64,000 nucleotides of DNA from JABDLO01 sp035327565 (GCA_035327565.1 DAOLDB010000002.1:62001-126000); one strand, 5' to 3'. Positions 37,401 to 46,934 are shown, numbered from the stretch's first letter. Notes: a model not told the origin generated them from the sequence alone. Program-made: numbers and translations.

Positions 37401-37737
37401 CTACGGTGCAATTGGAAGGAGTGATCAAAAAGCGAATGGTTTCTGAACCGGCAATAAAAGCAAACCACGACATGTTGTTGGGATCTCCCTGATTGCCCAT
37501 TCCCGAACTGCATAACCTTGGAGGCTGGCCCATTAAAATATCCGGGTCTTCTACAGGAAGCCTGTCTGTAAATCCATTTAAGCAATCCAGATTACACAAT
37601 AATGGTGCACCGAGTGGCAGATCAGGGTCGCAGTAAAGCCCGGCCTGCGGGGTACCATTGCATTGACTATTAATTGATGTGATGGGAAAGGATATAGTTA
37701 AAATCAATAGGGCAACCTGATAAATCTTCCTCTGCAT
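34477..37737 (-). CDS. secreted PKD-type protein with T9SS type B sorting domain
   Basis: 1086 residues. Signal peptide (ending SINSQ), a Cys-rich N-terminal domain (MSWFAFIAGSETIRFLITPSNC; like N-terminal domains seen in Saprospiraceae cell-surface proteins), Ig/PKD-like domains including YTWDFGDGEWLLP, and the gliding-motility-associated type B C-terminal sorting domain (FIPNVFSPNRDGYNDFF, YNRWGG, SPGVYIYLIEY, ending GDLTLIR). It should cross the outer membrane by the type IX system and be attached or released at the surface, probably as an adhesin or matrix protein. A second T9SS-B gene lies upstream on the same strand. Confidence 0.9.
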   Translation of the reverse strand: MQRKIYQVALLILTISFPITSINSQCNGTPQAGLYCDPDLPLGAPLLCNLDCLNGFTDRLPVEDPDILMGQPPRLCSSGMGNQGDPNNMSWFAFIAGSETIRFLITPSNCTVEGNNLTGIQAGIYTRCYDWNDLYCVGDCQTGAFEIGGPGFIIGETYYFFLDGCNGSICDYRVDVLEGEQPFQLPEITGMEATSELESDTICLGASIQFQLEGLTQEGIQYTYTISPATTEYPTGVHPESARPVSEWFFNQEGHFTISVQATNGCDITDVFTKEIIVGRIPDVNYGNVQLCLDDLSTYRGPEGWIGNTVFFPGINSIEVTNSLGCSYFQEVNIQIIPLGPRQNVALYVCEEEFPVTYHGILITQPVRDLNVSLENAAASGCDSLVSLSITTLQVDGNIIVSDCIDDENLIIQLVISQTQPPGLVIDQVIWRDPFGNVIDAHSTNSMTIETSLEGIFSAELQLSFQSITCAQVVESNPIQRNALRPDTPQPLFWNASFCANETLQAYRVAHTQGSNLEYAWTYPNDLFAVFDNLSDSLIVDWGSITEGEICVSAVNSCGVSNPFCMTISRLAVPESAIDLVDIACTNEIVIVSAVGNSGWLYTWDFGDGEWLLPTDSTEAGPHSLRFASSGEKSIRMSAFDGECQSDEIEGFISIMDRLEMGESECRSTLESIEFMWNEVSGATGYSVEVLTGQGGIQTGNRYRVSGLNRDEEVTISIRALSDVSCASSEPIILSCIASCEEFLFQIESPVNRICESEEANPFALITTQITVDHSIRYEGSGLDEQGTFNPSQLSHGIYVLRAFVDIDGCEYTDSTVIEINENPHFELSISQPMCPDDVSGIVNANPPFSTDLFTYLLDGVIVNEDPLILSPDNYVLRATSNEGCSTDIPFSILPPDEAPVIHLEGRRVIEEGEMLSLLLTTQPHDIQRIDSVEWFIPGAGHILCSGTLDDCSGIDWLPPAGQGELCINIIYDDGCSQLICSNFSVLRNTQLFIPNVFSPNRDGYNDFFTIGSNDPTMLIRKAVIYNRWGGIVHRMNNVQMEEELIIWDGMQGNQPASPGVYIYLIEYTNEEGQTLFVTGDLTLIR

Positions 37738-37843
37738 ATTTTTTATCCTACAATTTTTTCAGGCGAAGAATCAAGCGCCTGATGATTTCAATAAAACAAA
37801 TGTAATAAATTAATAACAACACTTTACATTTTATTGTAATATG

Positions 37844-40800
37844 TTATCGTACAAGAGTGAGGTCAGAAGTGACTTTTACTACTCTGCCGTCATTCATTAA
37901 AAATTCAGCTATAACAACGAAGACGGAGGGATTGCTTTTTTGACCTCTGAAATTCCCATCCCAACCAAAATCAGGATCACCCGCTGGAAAATTTTTATGA
38001 TGATATACACGGTTTCCCCACCGGTCATAGATACTTAAAAAATTAATTCTTTCAATTCCATGAGAATGGTTGATGTAAAAAGTTTGATTTCCCTGATTAC
38101 CTTCCGGAGCGAATACGTTGGGAATGTCGATAACCGCCTCAAGTTCAACCCTTATCCATATTTCATCTGATGCTGTGCATCCATTAGTATCTGTGACCTG
38201 TAACCTATATTCGGTACTTCTGTCGGGCGAAGCTTCCGGACTCAGGCAATCATTGCAACTCAGGCTTTCAGGAGGAGACCAGGAAAGGACTGATACTCCA
38301 TCCAATCCTATATTAAATTCCGGGTTTAATATAATACTTTCGCCATATCGTATAGAACGATCTTCTCCCAGATTTACAGTTACACCCTGGGCTTCCGGGA
38401 CAATAATCTGTTCAAATAATTCACATCCAAATCCATCTTTTACCGTTAAGGTATATAGGCCGGGAGGCAAAAAATTTAAGTTTATTCTTTCCCTGAAAGG
38501 CCCTTCATTGAGTGAAACCAGATATGGAGGTTGCCCACCGGTGAAACCCGTCAATCTGATTGACCCATTTTCATAACCGGGGCAGGATGGGGGGATGATT
38601 TCCAATTGGAAATTTTCAAACTCCTGAAGTGTCTCTGCAACAGAAATCGTTGTATCAGACTGGCAACCATTGCCACTATCCCGGATAACCAGATGGTATT
38701 CGCCGGTTCCTTCAATTTCTATGGCAGGGGAGGAAAGTGGAGATAAAATCAGTCCGTTTTCAGTATTCCATAAAAATGACAAATATTGAGAACCAGTACT
38801 TGCAGAGGCATCAATTCTTAAGTTTGTTTGATCACATTGGATAAGACCTTGCAGTTCTACATTGATCTGTGGACTAATAATATCTTCACTTACATCAATA
38901 TATATAGAGTCTATGCACAAATTCAATCCGGTTACTATGACTTTATATAAGCCAGGTTCAGAGACAGTCTGCTCGGAATTTGTGCCCAGATTGAAGTCTT
39001 CATTCTTCCATTGATACGCATGAACCGGACGAGTGCTTTCAGCGACGAGTGTGGCTTCTGTCTGATCACAAGTCAATACCTTTGGCTCAGCAAATATTTC
39101 AGGCAACAAAGTGTCGAGTATCACCATAGTAGAATCAATAGATAGACATCCATTACTTCCCAAAAGATAAAGAACATAAGTTCCCTGAATATCAACGAAT
39201 GGTGAAGGGTCATTGCTAAAGAACATTTCAGGACCAAACCAACTATATGTAGATTGGGAATCACTCACTTCCAAAGTAATGTTAACGCCTGACCCGTCAC
39301 AAAACAATAAAGTGGTTTCATTAAGATCAATGGATGGGGGGATGACATTATCAATCACATCTGCAAATGCGATAGATTCACAACCGTTTTGAGCATGTAC
39401 CCGCACCTCATACCGGCCTGGCAGCAAAACTAAAGGATGATCAGAAGCCGACACAAAATCGCCCGGTCCATTCCATTGAATGGATTCAACAGGCAGGTCG
39501 GATTCAACGCCAATTCTGATCCTGGTCATATTACAATCGATAACACCACCTGTCGTGTTGAGTATAGGGGGTTCAAAGTCTTCTTCCAGAATGAGTTCAC
39601 TGTTGGAAATACATCCGTTGGCCCCCACTATGGAGACAGTATATCGGCCACTTTGGTTTGTGTGAATGACAGAGTCGGTTTGCATAGTACCATCAGGCAA
39701 AGTCCAGTGAAACTGTGATCCGGATCTATGGGTAATCAACGCCACATCAGTGGAAGGATGATTGCAATTCAAAGGATTATATATCATGGAATCGATAGAA
39801 GGAGGAATCGTATCTTCCTGTATTTCAAATGAATACAAACTGTCGCAACCATTGATGCCTAAAATGTTAGCGCTATATAAGCCCGTTTGATTGGTAAAGA
39901 ATGAATTTGTATTCTCAGGTATTGAAATTGGTCCGGTCCATGTAATTCTTTCTATGTCGCCTGAGGATTGTATTTCCACCCTTGCCTGAGCAGAATCACA
40001 ATCAATATCTGAAAAACTAAGTTGGACATCAGCAGGTAATGTGTCACCAATGACACCTATAAATCCCAGAGTACTGCAACCATTAGGAAGTATTGCCATA
40101 ACCTGATATTCTGCTCCTTTATTCACCTGGATTGAGGCACCGGTTCCAATGGTTTGTTGCTGTGGATCGGTCCAAATGAACTCTACATCATGATCATTGG
40201 AAAATGCAGTCAATGTGACAATGTTATTGGAGCAGGATATCACACCATCGGATTCAATACCGGTTAATGTAGGTGCCAGGGTATCCGGCATGACCTGAAC
40301 TTCGATATCAAAAGTACAACCATTATCTCCTGTGACTATACCTGTATAAATACCAGATAAGGCTACAGGTGGATTGATCAGATCGGACATGAAGCCACCT
40401 GGACCTGTCCATTCTACAGACAGATTAGGGTCAGTACTTGCAAACCCTAAAAGAACTTCTCCACTTTCGCACGTTAAGAATAGTGGAATCACTTCTACCG
40501 TTGGTGAATCAAAGTTGTCAATCACTTCCAGTTCAAATTGGTTGGTGCAACCATTTTCTCCTGTAACCCGGAGGAAATATAACCCGGTTTGTGACACTAG
40601 CGGATATTCAATATCTGATGAAAATCCTCCCGGTCCCGTCCATTCAAAAGTGCTCAGGTTAATATTGGAGCCAAATTGAAGCCGGACAGAGCTTTGTGAA
40701 CAATTGATTTCATACTGTCCGAAGGTGAGTTCCGGTGTAATAGTGTCTATGACTACTTCATGCGTGTAGCGGGCGAAACAACCATTTGTGGAATCCTCTA

Positions 40801-43225
40801 CTCTGATGATATATTCTCCCAATTCTTCTACCAATGGACTGGGTTCCATGTAAATAATACCGGAAGGCGAAGTATAATGGTAAGAAAGATTCAAATTATT
40901 GGGGCGTATACGAACCATTGAAGAGTCACAACTGATCGGGTTGGAGCGAATGGTCACATTAGGGGTATTTGAACCAGGGCGAACATCGAAAAAGGATGCA
41001 CTTTGACAGCCATTGCTCCCCGTGACGGTAACTGAATAGGTGCCAATGGTTTGTGCTATAGGCTCCGGTCCTGTAGCAATATAATTGGCCGGTCCTGCCC
41101 ATTCATAGGTAGGATTGATTGCATTGGTTTCTACCCTTAATCTGACTTCGCCATTATCAGCACAGCGGATTAAAATATCCTCAGCTGTGATTTCCGGACG
41201 GTCACCATCTACTTCAATAATAATAGTATCCATAGTTACACATCCTTGTTGTGTTCTTACACTAACAATGTAGGTGCCTCCGGTACTTACAGAAGGATTT
41301 TGCAATACACTACTGAATCCTTCTGGTCCGGACCATTGGTAGTTTACGTTTTGGATATCAGACGTTGTTTGGATGTTTCTGATGGGAAATAAACAATTGA
41401 TTGGTTCTGCACTGGTAGAAACATCAGCGAAAATCCTATCGTCAAAAATGGTAACCAAATGTTGACGAGTGCAACCATTTTCACCCATTATATCCAGAAA
41501 ATAAAATCCGGGCTTGTCTATGTTCGGGTTTAAATGAGTTGATGAAAATCCTAAAGTGCTCGACCACATAAATTGAAGCCCTGAAGTATCTGATAAACTT
41601 ACATTCGGCTTGACGATCTCATTATTGCATGTGATGTTTTGAGGGTTAATTACCGGAGTCTCCAGAAATGTATTGGAAGTAATGTCAATCGTTTCAAAAG
41701 TGATACATCCATCCTCATCGGTAATGCTCACTTGATAAGTTCCTGGTGAATTGGCAGTGATGTTGATTTCATTGGAAGTAAAGCCATTGGGCCCCGTCCA
41801 GGAAATTGAAGTAATTCCTTTTGAAGGGTGCACAAGTACATCAGTCGACAATATCTCACAGGTTAACATTTCGTATTCAAATTCTACATGAAAAAGAGTG
41901 CCGTCTTCCATCACTTCTACCGAATCGATTTGTGAACAATTTTGACTATTGATCTCCAAAATATAAATGCCAGGTTCAGTTACATTTATCTGACTTTCAG
42001 TAGAAAGGGAAACTCTTTCATGGTTTGATTCGCTGAACCATTCATAAGTTATGAGGGCATCAGCACTACTTTGAAGTCCAGACAATGTGATCGTTGTATT
42101 TTGGCAGGACAATAATTGATCATTTCCAGTAATTATAGCGTTGATTTCAAATACTTTTAAATGCAGCAATGTGATGGTTTGACAAGAATCACCAGTAAAA
42201 TCAACAACATAAACACCGGGTTCAGAGAAAGTTGACCCATTCATATTCAAAATGTCACCTCGGCAAATCAAGGTATCTATTGTCACTGTATCAGTTGCTT
42301 CAACTATGTAGAGTGTCATGCATTGTGCAGACAGATCAAAGCACCCCAATTGGTCAATCAGCGAGGAATGCAATTGAGATTTTGGCAAGCCTTCCTGGAG
42401 GGACAAAGCTGATTGATCTTCACTACGGAAGGATAAGCCACAGATTTGGTATTCGGCAGCAGCATATTCTCTGAGGTCAATGTTCTGGTCTGTAAAAAGA
42501 AGAGAATCATTTCTGAATACCAGGTACCGGTAATCATAATCATTGGCCGGAGGTAAAGACTCAAAATCAATTTCCGGGGTAAAAAGTAGTGCATTGCTAC
42601 CCATACAAACACTCAAAGTATCTGTTACAAAATTGCCACCGGAAGCCAAACAAGGTGAGCAATCAAAACCAGAAGGATTACAAAACAATAAAGTAAAGCT
42701 TTCTATCAATCCGGCCCCGAATTCTACCACATCTTCAACAATTATTGTCCAAACCCCATTGACAGGTCCGGTATTAAAATCTTCCAGACAACCGTTAAAC
42801 GGAAAATATGATCCTGTGTAGGTTCTAAACTGAAACCATGAATTCAGATTATTCCAAACGGGAGGAAGACCCTGGTCAGGTGTAGCGGTGAATGCGCATG
42901 GGACAATGGTCACATCCCATCTTACAAATTGTGTGTTAGGTGCGGCTTCAATAGCAGGTCCTATGAGATGCACTTCCTGCCCGGACGGTGAACGGAGTCT
43001 AATGTTAATATCACCAATAAATTCATGCCTGAAACGCAACCGCACTCCACATATTCCGTTAGTCACGAGACTGTTATCAATAGCACCGTCAACTACAAAT
43101 GAAAAAACTGTCGTATCAAAATCTGCAATTTCAACCTGAGACGAAAGATCGCATTGTGCAAAACCTGGTGTTTTCCAAAGAATAAATAAGGTGGCAAAAT
43201 AGAACAGGGCGATCCTTATTTTCAA
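37844..43225 (-). CDS. giant secreted protein: P-domain-like head, about 15 Ig-like repeats, SprB-type repeat, T9SS type B sorting domain
   Basis: 1793 residues, the longest gene here. After a signal peptide (ending TPGFAQ) comes a proprotein-convertase P-domain-like module (about residues 25-190: CGVRLRFRHEFIGDINIRLRSP and GVWTIIVEDVV). From about residue 360 to 1580 roughly 15 repeats of about 80 residues follow the scheme W(T/S)GP..F.S...P.V...G.Y.V.V.G.NGC. A SprB-like repeat (SCPGYENGSIRL, GGQPPYLVSLN, GLYTLTVKDGFGC) and the type B sorting domain (IPNVFAPEGNQG, YDRWGN, SDLTLVR) end it. Likely a long surface adhesin exported by T9SS. Confidence 0.9.
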   Translation of the reverse strand: MKIRIALFYFATLFILWKTPGFAQCDLSSQVEIADFDTTVFSFVVDGAIDNSLVTNGICGVRLRFRHEFIGDINIRLRSPSGQEVHLIGPAIEAAPNTQFVRWDVTIVPCAFTATPDQGLPPVWNNLNSWFQFRTYTGSYFPFNGCLEDFNTGPVNGVWTIIVEDVVEFGAGLIESFTLLFCNPSGFDCSPCLASGGNFVTDTLSVCMGSNALLFTPEIDFESLPPANDYDYRYLVFRNDSLLFTDQNIDLREYAAAEYQICGLSFRSEDQSALSLQEGLPKSQLHSSLIDQLGCFDLSAQCMTLYIVEATDTVTIDTLICRGDILNMNGSTFSEPGVYVVDFTGDSCQTITLLHLKVFEINAIITGNDQLLSCQNTTITLSGLQSSADALITYEWFSESNHERVSLSTESQINVTEPGIYILEINSQNCSQIDSVEVMEDGTLFHVEFEYEMLTCEILSTDVLVHPSKGITSISWTGPNGFTSNEINITANSPGTYQVSITDEDGCITFETIDITSNTFLETPVINPQNITCNNEIVKPNVSLSDTSGLQFMWSSTLGFSSTHLNPNIDKPGFYFLDIMGENGCTRQHLVTIFDDRIFADVSTSAEPINCLFPIRNIQTTSDIQNVNYQWSGPEGFSSVLQNPSVSTGGTYIVSVRTQQGCVTMDTIIIEVDGDRPEITAEDILIRCADNGEVRLRVETNAINPTYEWAGPANYIATGPEPIAQTIGTYSVTVTGSNGCQSASFFDVRPGSNTPNVTIRSNPISCDSSMVRIRPNNLNLSYHYTSPSGIIYMEPSPLVEELGEYIIRVEDSTNGCFARYTHEVVIDTITPELTFGQYEINCSQSSVRLQFGSNINLSTFEWTGPGGFSSDIEYPLVSQTGLYFLRVTGENGCTNQFELEVIDNFDSPTVEVIPLFLTCESGEVLLGFASTDPNLSVEWTGPGGFMSDLINPPVALSGIYTGIVTGDNGCTFDIEVQVMPDTLAPTLTGIESDGVISCSNNIVTLTAFSNDHDVEFIWTDPQQQTIGTGASIQVNKGAEYQVMAILPNGCSTLGFIGVIGDTLPADVQLSFSDIDCDSAQARVEIQSSGDIERITWTGPISIPENTNSFFTNQTGLYSANILGINGCDSLYSFEIQEDTIPPSIDSMIYNPLNCNHPSTDVALITHRSGSQFHWTLPDGTMQTDSVIHTNQSGRYTVSIVGANGCISNSELILEEDFEPPILNTTGGVIDCNMTRIRIGVESDLPVESIQWNGPGDFVSASDHPLVLLPGRYEVRVHAQNGCESIAFADVIDNVIPPSIDLNETTLLFCDGSGVNITLEVSDSQSTYSWFGPEMFFSNDPSPFVDIQGTYVLYLLGSNGCLSIDSTMVILDTLLPEIFAEPKVLTCDQTEATLVAESTRPVHAYQWKNEDFNLGTNSEQTVSEPGLYKVIVTGLNLCIDSIYIDVSEDIISPQINVELQGLIQCDQTNLRIDASASTGSQYLSFLWNTENGLILSPLSSPAIEIEGTGEYHLVIRDSGNGCQSDTTISVAETLQEFENFQLEIIPPSCPGYENGSIRLTGFTGGQPPYLVSLNEGPFRERINLNFLPPGLYTLTVKDGFGCELFEQIIVPEAQGVTVNLGEDRSIRYGESIILNPEFNIGLDGVSVLSWSPPESLSCNDCLSPEASPDRSTEYRLQVTDTNGCTASDEIWIRVELEAVIDIPNVFAPEGNQGNQTFYINHSHGIERINFLSIYDRWGNRVYHHKNFPAGDPDFGWDGNFRGQKSNPSVFVVIAEFLMNDGRVVKVTSDLTLVR

Positions 43226-43665
43226 AATGTAAAAATATTTTATAAATAAATTTTTTAATATATAACTGACTGTTTCGATACCCTGCGAAGGTATATAAAT
43301 TTCATTTTTAAATAGAAAAATGGGTTTTCATAATCTTCACTTTATAAAAGAAAATAAATGATTTTTATTATACAATTCCTTAATGCATTTTTTTTAAATT
43401 TCATTTTGTATATAGTAAGAGACGTTATTTTAATTCTATTCGTGTAAGTTTTATCATTATTGCTTTATTCAATCTATGGCGATCGGATGAAAGAACTCTG
43501 TTTTCATACTGATTGTCGATGACTTGATCAAATTGGAAGATTTTTTTTTACCAATGATAATTTCTTTAGGTTAATAAGAATAATAAATGACTTCAATTCA
43601 ATTGGGTTGATTACTTTTGAAAGTCAGAATATAATATAAATTCCAAACCTTTGAAAAATCTGTAT
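43226..43665. other. 440-nt divergent intergenic region
   Basis: AT-rich spacer between the giant protein gene and a small outer-membrane gene. No clear -7 box, RNA or ORF was found. Confidence 0.45.
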
Positions 43666-44238
43666 ATGAAGGGGGCGCTAAAAATTGTATTTCCACTTTT
43701 ACTTATTTTATGCTTACAAGAATTGGCTGAAGGGCAAACCAGACGCCCAACTACCAGAACAGGAAGAGGCAGTAGTAGGGCTCCCGTGCAGACAGAATCT
43801 TTTACTGATAAATTAAATTATGAAATCCGAATAGGTAATTTAGGTTTGTTTAGTGGTTTTGCCATTGATTTAAAACCTTCCATTGGGTATAAGGTGACTG
43901 ATTTTATGACCTTAGGTGCTGGCTATAGGGGAAGTTACAGTTATGTCAACCCATTTGGATTTCAGGGTTTCTCTCTTTTCAGTCATGGCCCGGTCTTAAT
44001 GGGGCGAATAAAAGCATTCAGGAGCTTTTATTTACAAGGAGAGTATACATTTATGAATTTTCGGGAAGCACCCAATCAAAGTAGAAACCAGAGGGATTAT
44101 CCTTCTGCAGGGGTAGGCTACGTTCAGGGAGATGGCGATTGGAGATTCAGCCTGGAGGGAATGATTCCTTTTAATGATTTTGCACGGGATTATTTTAATG
44201 TTGTTGAGGTTTGGATCAATTTCAGTTACAATTTCTAA
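43666..44238 (+). CDS. predicted outer-membrane beta-barrel protein
   Basis: About 190 residues from the ATG at 43666; a TTG five codons upstream is an alternative. Signal peptide (VFPLLLILCLQELAEG), a basic low-complexity linker (TRRPTTRTGRGSSRAP), then alternating beta-strand sequence (YEIRIGNLGLFSGFAIDLKP, FMTLGAGYRGSYSYV, RSFYLQGEYTFMNF) ending in WINFSYNF, with a terminal Phe as preferred by BamA. The function is unknown. Its last four bases overlap the convergent TonB receptor gene. Confidence 0.65.
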   Translation: MKGALKIVFPLLLILCLQELAEGQTRRPTTRTGRGSSRAPVQTESFTDKLNYEIRIGNLGLFSGFAIDLKPSIGYKVTDFMTLGAGYRGSYSYVNPFGFQGFSLFSHGPVLMGRIKAFRSFYLQGEYTFMNFREAPNQSRNQRDYPSAGVGYVQGDGDWRFSLEGMIPFNDFARDYFNVVEVWINFSYNF

Positions 44239-46670
44239 AACTCTACCCCAATGGTTAACATGAAGTTTCTACCCGCTTGAGGGTAAAGAAAGTTTTCTGT
44301 GATAAGTTGCCCAAAGATATAACTGTAGCTATAGCCATTTGATGCATATTGGGTATTCAGAAAGTTTCTGATTTCTCCTTTTATTGAAAATTGTTTGATT
44401 TTATCAAACTGAGGTCTGAATTCCACCAATAAATCCGATGTTTGGTAAGGAGCAAGGCTTCTTTTGATGTTGCTGGTATTGTCTAGATATTGTCTGCCTA
44501 CATATTGATTGAGCATTAAAAACTCCCAGGTTTTTGATGGGCGGTATTGGATAATGGCAGTATGGAGCATCCCCGGAGAAAAGGATATATTTGAATTCCC
44601 ATGATCTATTTCTACAATTTCAAAACCGGAAGAATAATCATATAACACTTCTTTGAAATCTTTAATTTGGTTTTGGCTGAATGAACTTTGCCACTGAAGG
44701 TTTAATTTTCTTGAAAAAGTGTGTTGAATAGATAATTCTATACCTCTGCGAAAGCTTGTAGAAACATTCGTGCGCAGTGGGCTGCCTATATCGTTAAGGG
44801 CACCTGTAAGTACAAGTTGATCCTGGTAATGCATATAATACAGGGTCAATTCTCCTGTCCACAGTCCTTTTTCTTTTCGCCATCCTAATTCTGTATTAAA
44901 TAATTTTTCCGGCTTTGGAATAGATCCTTGCTGATGATCTACAAAATCAGATCGGTTGGGTTCCTTTTGTGCTACTGCAAAAGATCCGTATGCAGACCAG
45001 CCCTCATTGATTTTGTAATGAATGCCTGCTTTGGGATTGAAAAACCAATAAGCTTCATTGATATTATGTTGGATTAATTCATTATCGTCACCTTCAGCAG
45101 TATATATAACATTTCGCAATTGCAAATCGCTAAAGAGGGTCCACTGTGATGAAAGGCTATGTTCAGTTTTTATAAAGCCACTGATATCGTCTTTGATTGC
45201 ATCACTGAAATAATAATTATTGGAAGGGTTAAATGTAATTGTGGTGCCAGGGATGCTGACAATCCTTCCAAAGTGATCTCCTAAATAGCGGAAAGCCGAA
45301 ATACCTGCGGAGTAATTACTTTTTTGGGTAGCTTTGAAGTGAAGATTGAAGTTTCCGCCAAAAAAGTCATTGTCCAGCCATCTCCTTCTGATAATATCTG
45401 AAAAACCCTCATCGAGACCGTAGCGGGATAAGGCATCTTCATGTACATATTCTTCAAAAAAGCCGCGACCCTTGGTATAATTGAATGAAGAATTGAAGAG
45501 CATACGGTCATTGATCCTTCTGAAATCATGAAGCTGGAGGTGGGTTTGTCTGTAATCATCAACCTGGTTTTCATATTGATAATAGTTGTATGTTCTACCC
45601 GATTGAAATAAATTGACTGAATCTGAAGGTGTGAAGTACAGGATGCCTCTGTTATTTTCAAAGTGTTCAATGAGAGCATTATTATCTCCTGAGATTTTAG
45701 CCTCTGGTGTGCCAAACCAACTCTGATAAGTGATTTCACGACCTGAAAAAGCAATCAGACGGGTAGAGGATTTTTCTGTAACTCTTGAAGAGGAAAAATA
45801 TAAACTTTGCAGATTGGAGGAAGCTCTGTCAATATACCCCTCAGAGCGCAAAATGGAATAGCGTACATCCACACTGTATTTATTCTGCATTAAACCCGTA
45901 CCTGCCTCGGCAATCAATCTTTGAGTTTGAAAAGAACCCATTCCCGCAGTTGCCCTGACATATGGATTGACGTGGGTGTGCATAGTGTTGATACTTACCG
46001 TTCCACCAAAAGCTCCCGGACCCAATGTGGATGTACCTACTCCTCTTTGAATTTGAACATTAGAGGTGCTGGAAGCCAGATCGGGCATATTGACCCAAAA
46101 TACTCCCTGAGATTCTGCATCGTTTAATGGAATGCCATTGATGGTAACATTGATGCGTGTGGCATCTGTTCCTCTGATTCTTAAGCCTGTATAACCGACT
46201 CCGTTCCCTGCATCCGAAGTTACAACTGCTGAAGGGGTCATTCTCAGCAAGTAGGGCATGTCCTGACCTGTATTCCACTTGCGTAATTGTTCACGGGGTA
46301 TATTGATGAAAGTAAAGGAAGCTTCACCAGCGACCCTGTTGGATATAACTTCAATCTGATCAAGATTGTAAATGCTTCCTTTTAATGTTATGTCATGGTA
46401 AACATCCTCATTGGTTATGATAAAGGAAATGGTGTCATTGGCATATCCCAAATAAGATGCAATCAGGTAGTAAGAACCGCGGGGAATGGAATCCCAGCGA
46501 AAACGACCTTTGGCATCAGTAACAGCCGCATAAGAAGTTGATTCCAAATAAACGCTGGAACCGGTAAGCATTTCACCATTTTCATTACTCACTTTTCCTG
46601 AAAGTGAATACTGTGAATAAAGAAAGATTGGTAATACTAATAAAATGAAAATGAGTCGTAAATGTATCAT
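44235..46670 (-). CDS. TonB-dependent outer-membrane receptor under TPP riboswitch control (probable thiamin-family uptake)
   Basis: About 811 residues from the ATG at 46670; in-frame ATGs also occur at 46685 and 46697. I prefer 46670 because AAGGAT stands right before it, a signal peptide (MIHLRLIFILLVLPIFLYSQ) then starts at residue 1, and this site lies in a hairpin fitting riboswitch control. After the signal come a carboxypeptidase-regulatory-like domain (YSLSGKVSNENGEML), the plug (YTGLRIRGTDATRINVTINGIPLNDAES, VQIQRGVGTSTLGPGAFGG) and a 22-strand barrel. The TPP riboswitch implies transport of thiamin or a precursor, as for the OMR1 group in this phylum. The periplasmic and inner-membrane partners are not encoded here. 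Confidence 0.93.
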   Translation of the reverse strand: MIHLRLIFILLVLPIFLYSQYSLSGKVSNENGEMLTGSSVYLESTSYAAVTDAKGRFRWDSIPRGSYYLIASYLGYANDTISFIITNEDVYHDITLKGSIYNLDQIEVISNRVAGEASFTFINIPREQLRKWNTGQDMPYLLRMTPSAVVTSDAGNGVGYTGLRIRGTDATRINVTINGIPLNDAESQGVFWVNMPDLASSTSNVQIQRGVGTSTLGPGAFGGTVSINTMHTHVNPYVRATAGMGSFQTQRLIAEAGTGLMQNKYSVDVRYSILRSEGYIDRASSNLQSLYFSSSRVTEKSSTRLIAFSGREITYQSWFGTPEAKISGDNNALIEHFENNRGILYFTPSDSVNLFQSGRTYNYYQYENQVDDYRQTHLQLHDFRRINDRMLFNSSFNYTKGRGFFEEYVHEDALSRYGLDEGFSDIIRRRWLDNDFFGGNFNLHFKATQKSNYSAGISAFRYLGDHFGRIVSIPGTTITFNPSNNYYFSDAIKDDISGFIKTEHSLSSQWTLFSDLQLRNVIYTAEGDDNELIQHNINEAYWFFNPKAGIHYKINEGWSAYGSFAVAQKEPNRSDFVDHQQGSIPKPEKLFNTELGWRKEKGLWTGELTLYYMHYQDQLVLTGALNDIGSPLRTNVSTSFRRGIELSIQHTFSRKLNLQWQSSFSQNQIKDFKEVLYDYSSGFEIVEIDHGNSNISFSPGMLHTAIIQYRPSKTWEFLMLNQYVGRQYLDNTSNIKRSLAPYQTSDLLVEFRPQFDKIKQFSIKGEIRNFLNTQYASNGYSYSYIFGQLITENFLYPQAGRNFMLTIGVEF

Positions 46671-46722
46671 ATCCTTAGATTGCATGGTTACAAGCATAAA
46701 GGATATCAGTAACGGTAGTTCC

Positions 46723-46802
46723 GCATAATCCCTTCCCGGTATTACCCGCGCAGGTTCAAAGGGTATAATCTCAGCCTACCGAACGATAAGCACCCCTTAT
46801 GC
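46723..46802 (-). ncRNA. TPP (thiamin pyrophosphate) riboswitch, THI element
   Basis: On the minus strand: GGGGTGC near the 5' end, GGCTGAGATTATACCC, TTGAACCTG, GGGTAATACCGG and GAAGGGATTATGC, the conserved order of the THI box. The ends GCATAA (46802-46797) and TTATGC (46728-46723) pair as P1. A -7 box ends six bases before P1, so the transcript would begin at the riboswitch. Downstream ATATCCTT (46706-46699) can pair with AAGGATAT (46676-46669), which covers the ribosome-binding site and start of the receptor gene, so translational control is plausible. Confidence 0.95.
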
Positions 46803-46805
46803 CAT

Positions 46806-46827
46806 ATCAAAATTAATATATTTTGAT
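46806..46827 (-). promoter_or_regulatory. -7 box within a palindrome, promoter of the TPP riboswitch transcript
   Basis: On the minus strand TAATTTTG (46815-46808) matches TAnnTTTG and places transcription start at about 46802, the first base of the riboswitch. It overlaps a perfect inverted repeat, ATCAAAAT (46806-46813) and ATTTTGAT (46820-46827), that could be an operator. Confidence 0.6.
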
Positions 46828-46934
46828 CATATATGTATTAATTCAGGTGGTTGAACTGGAAAAAATATTTATCTGACATTTCGGTTTCATTTTGCATCGG
46901 TTCAAATTAACTAGAGTAAGTAAGGATTCTTTTT

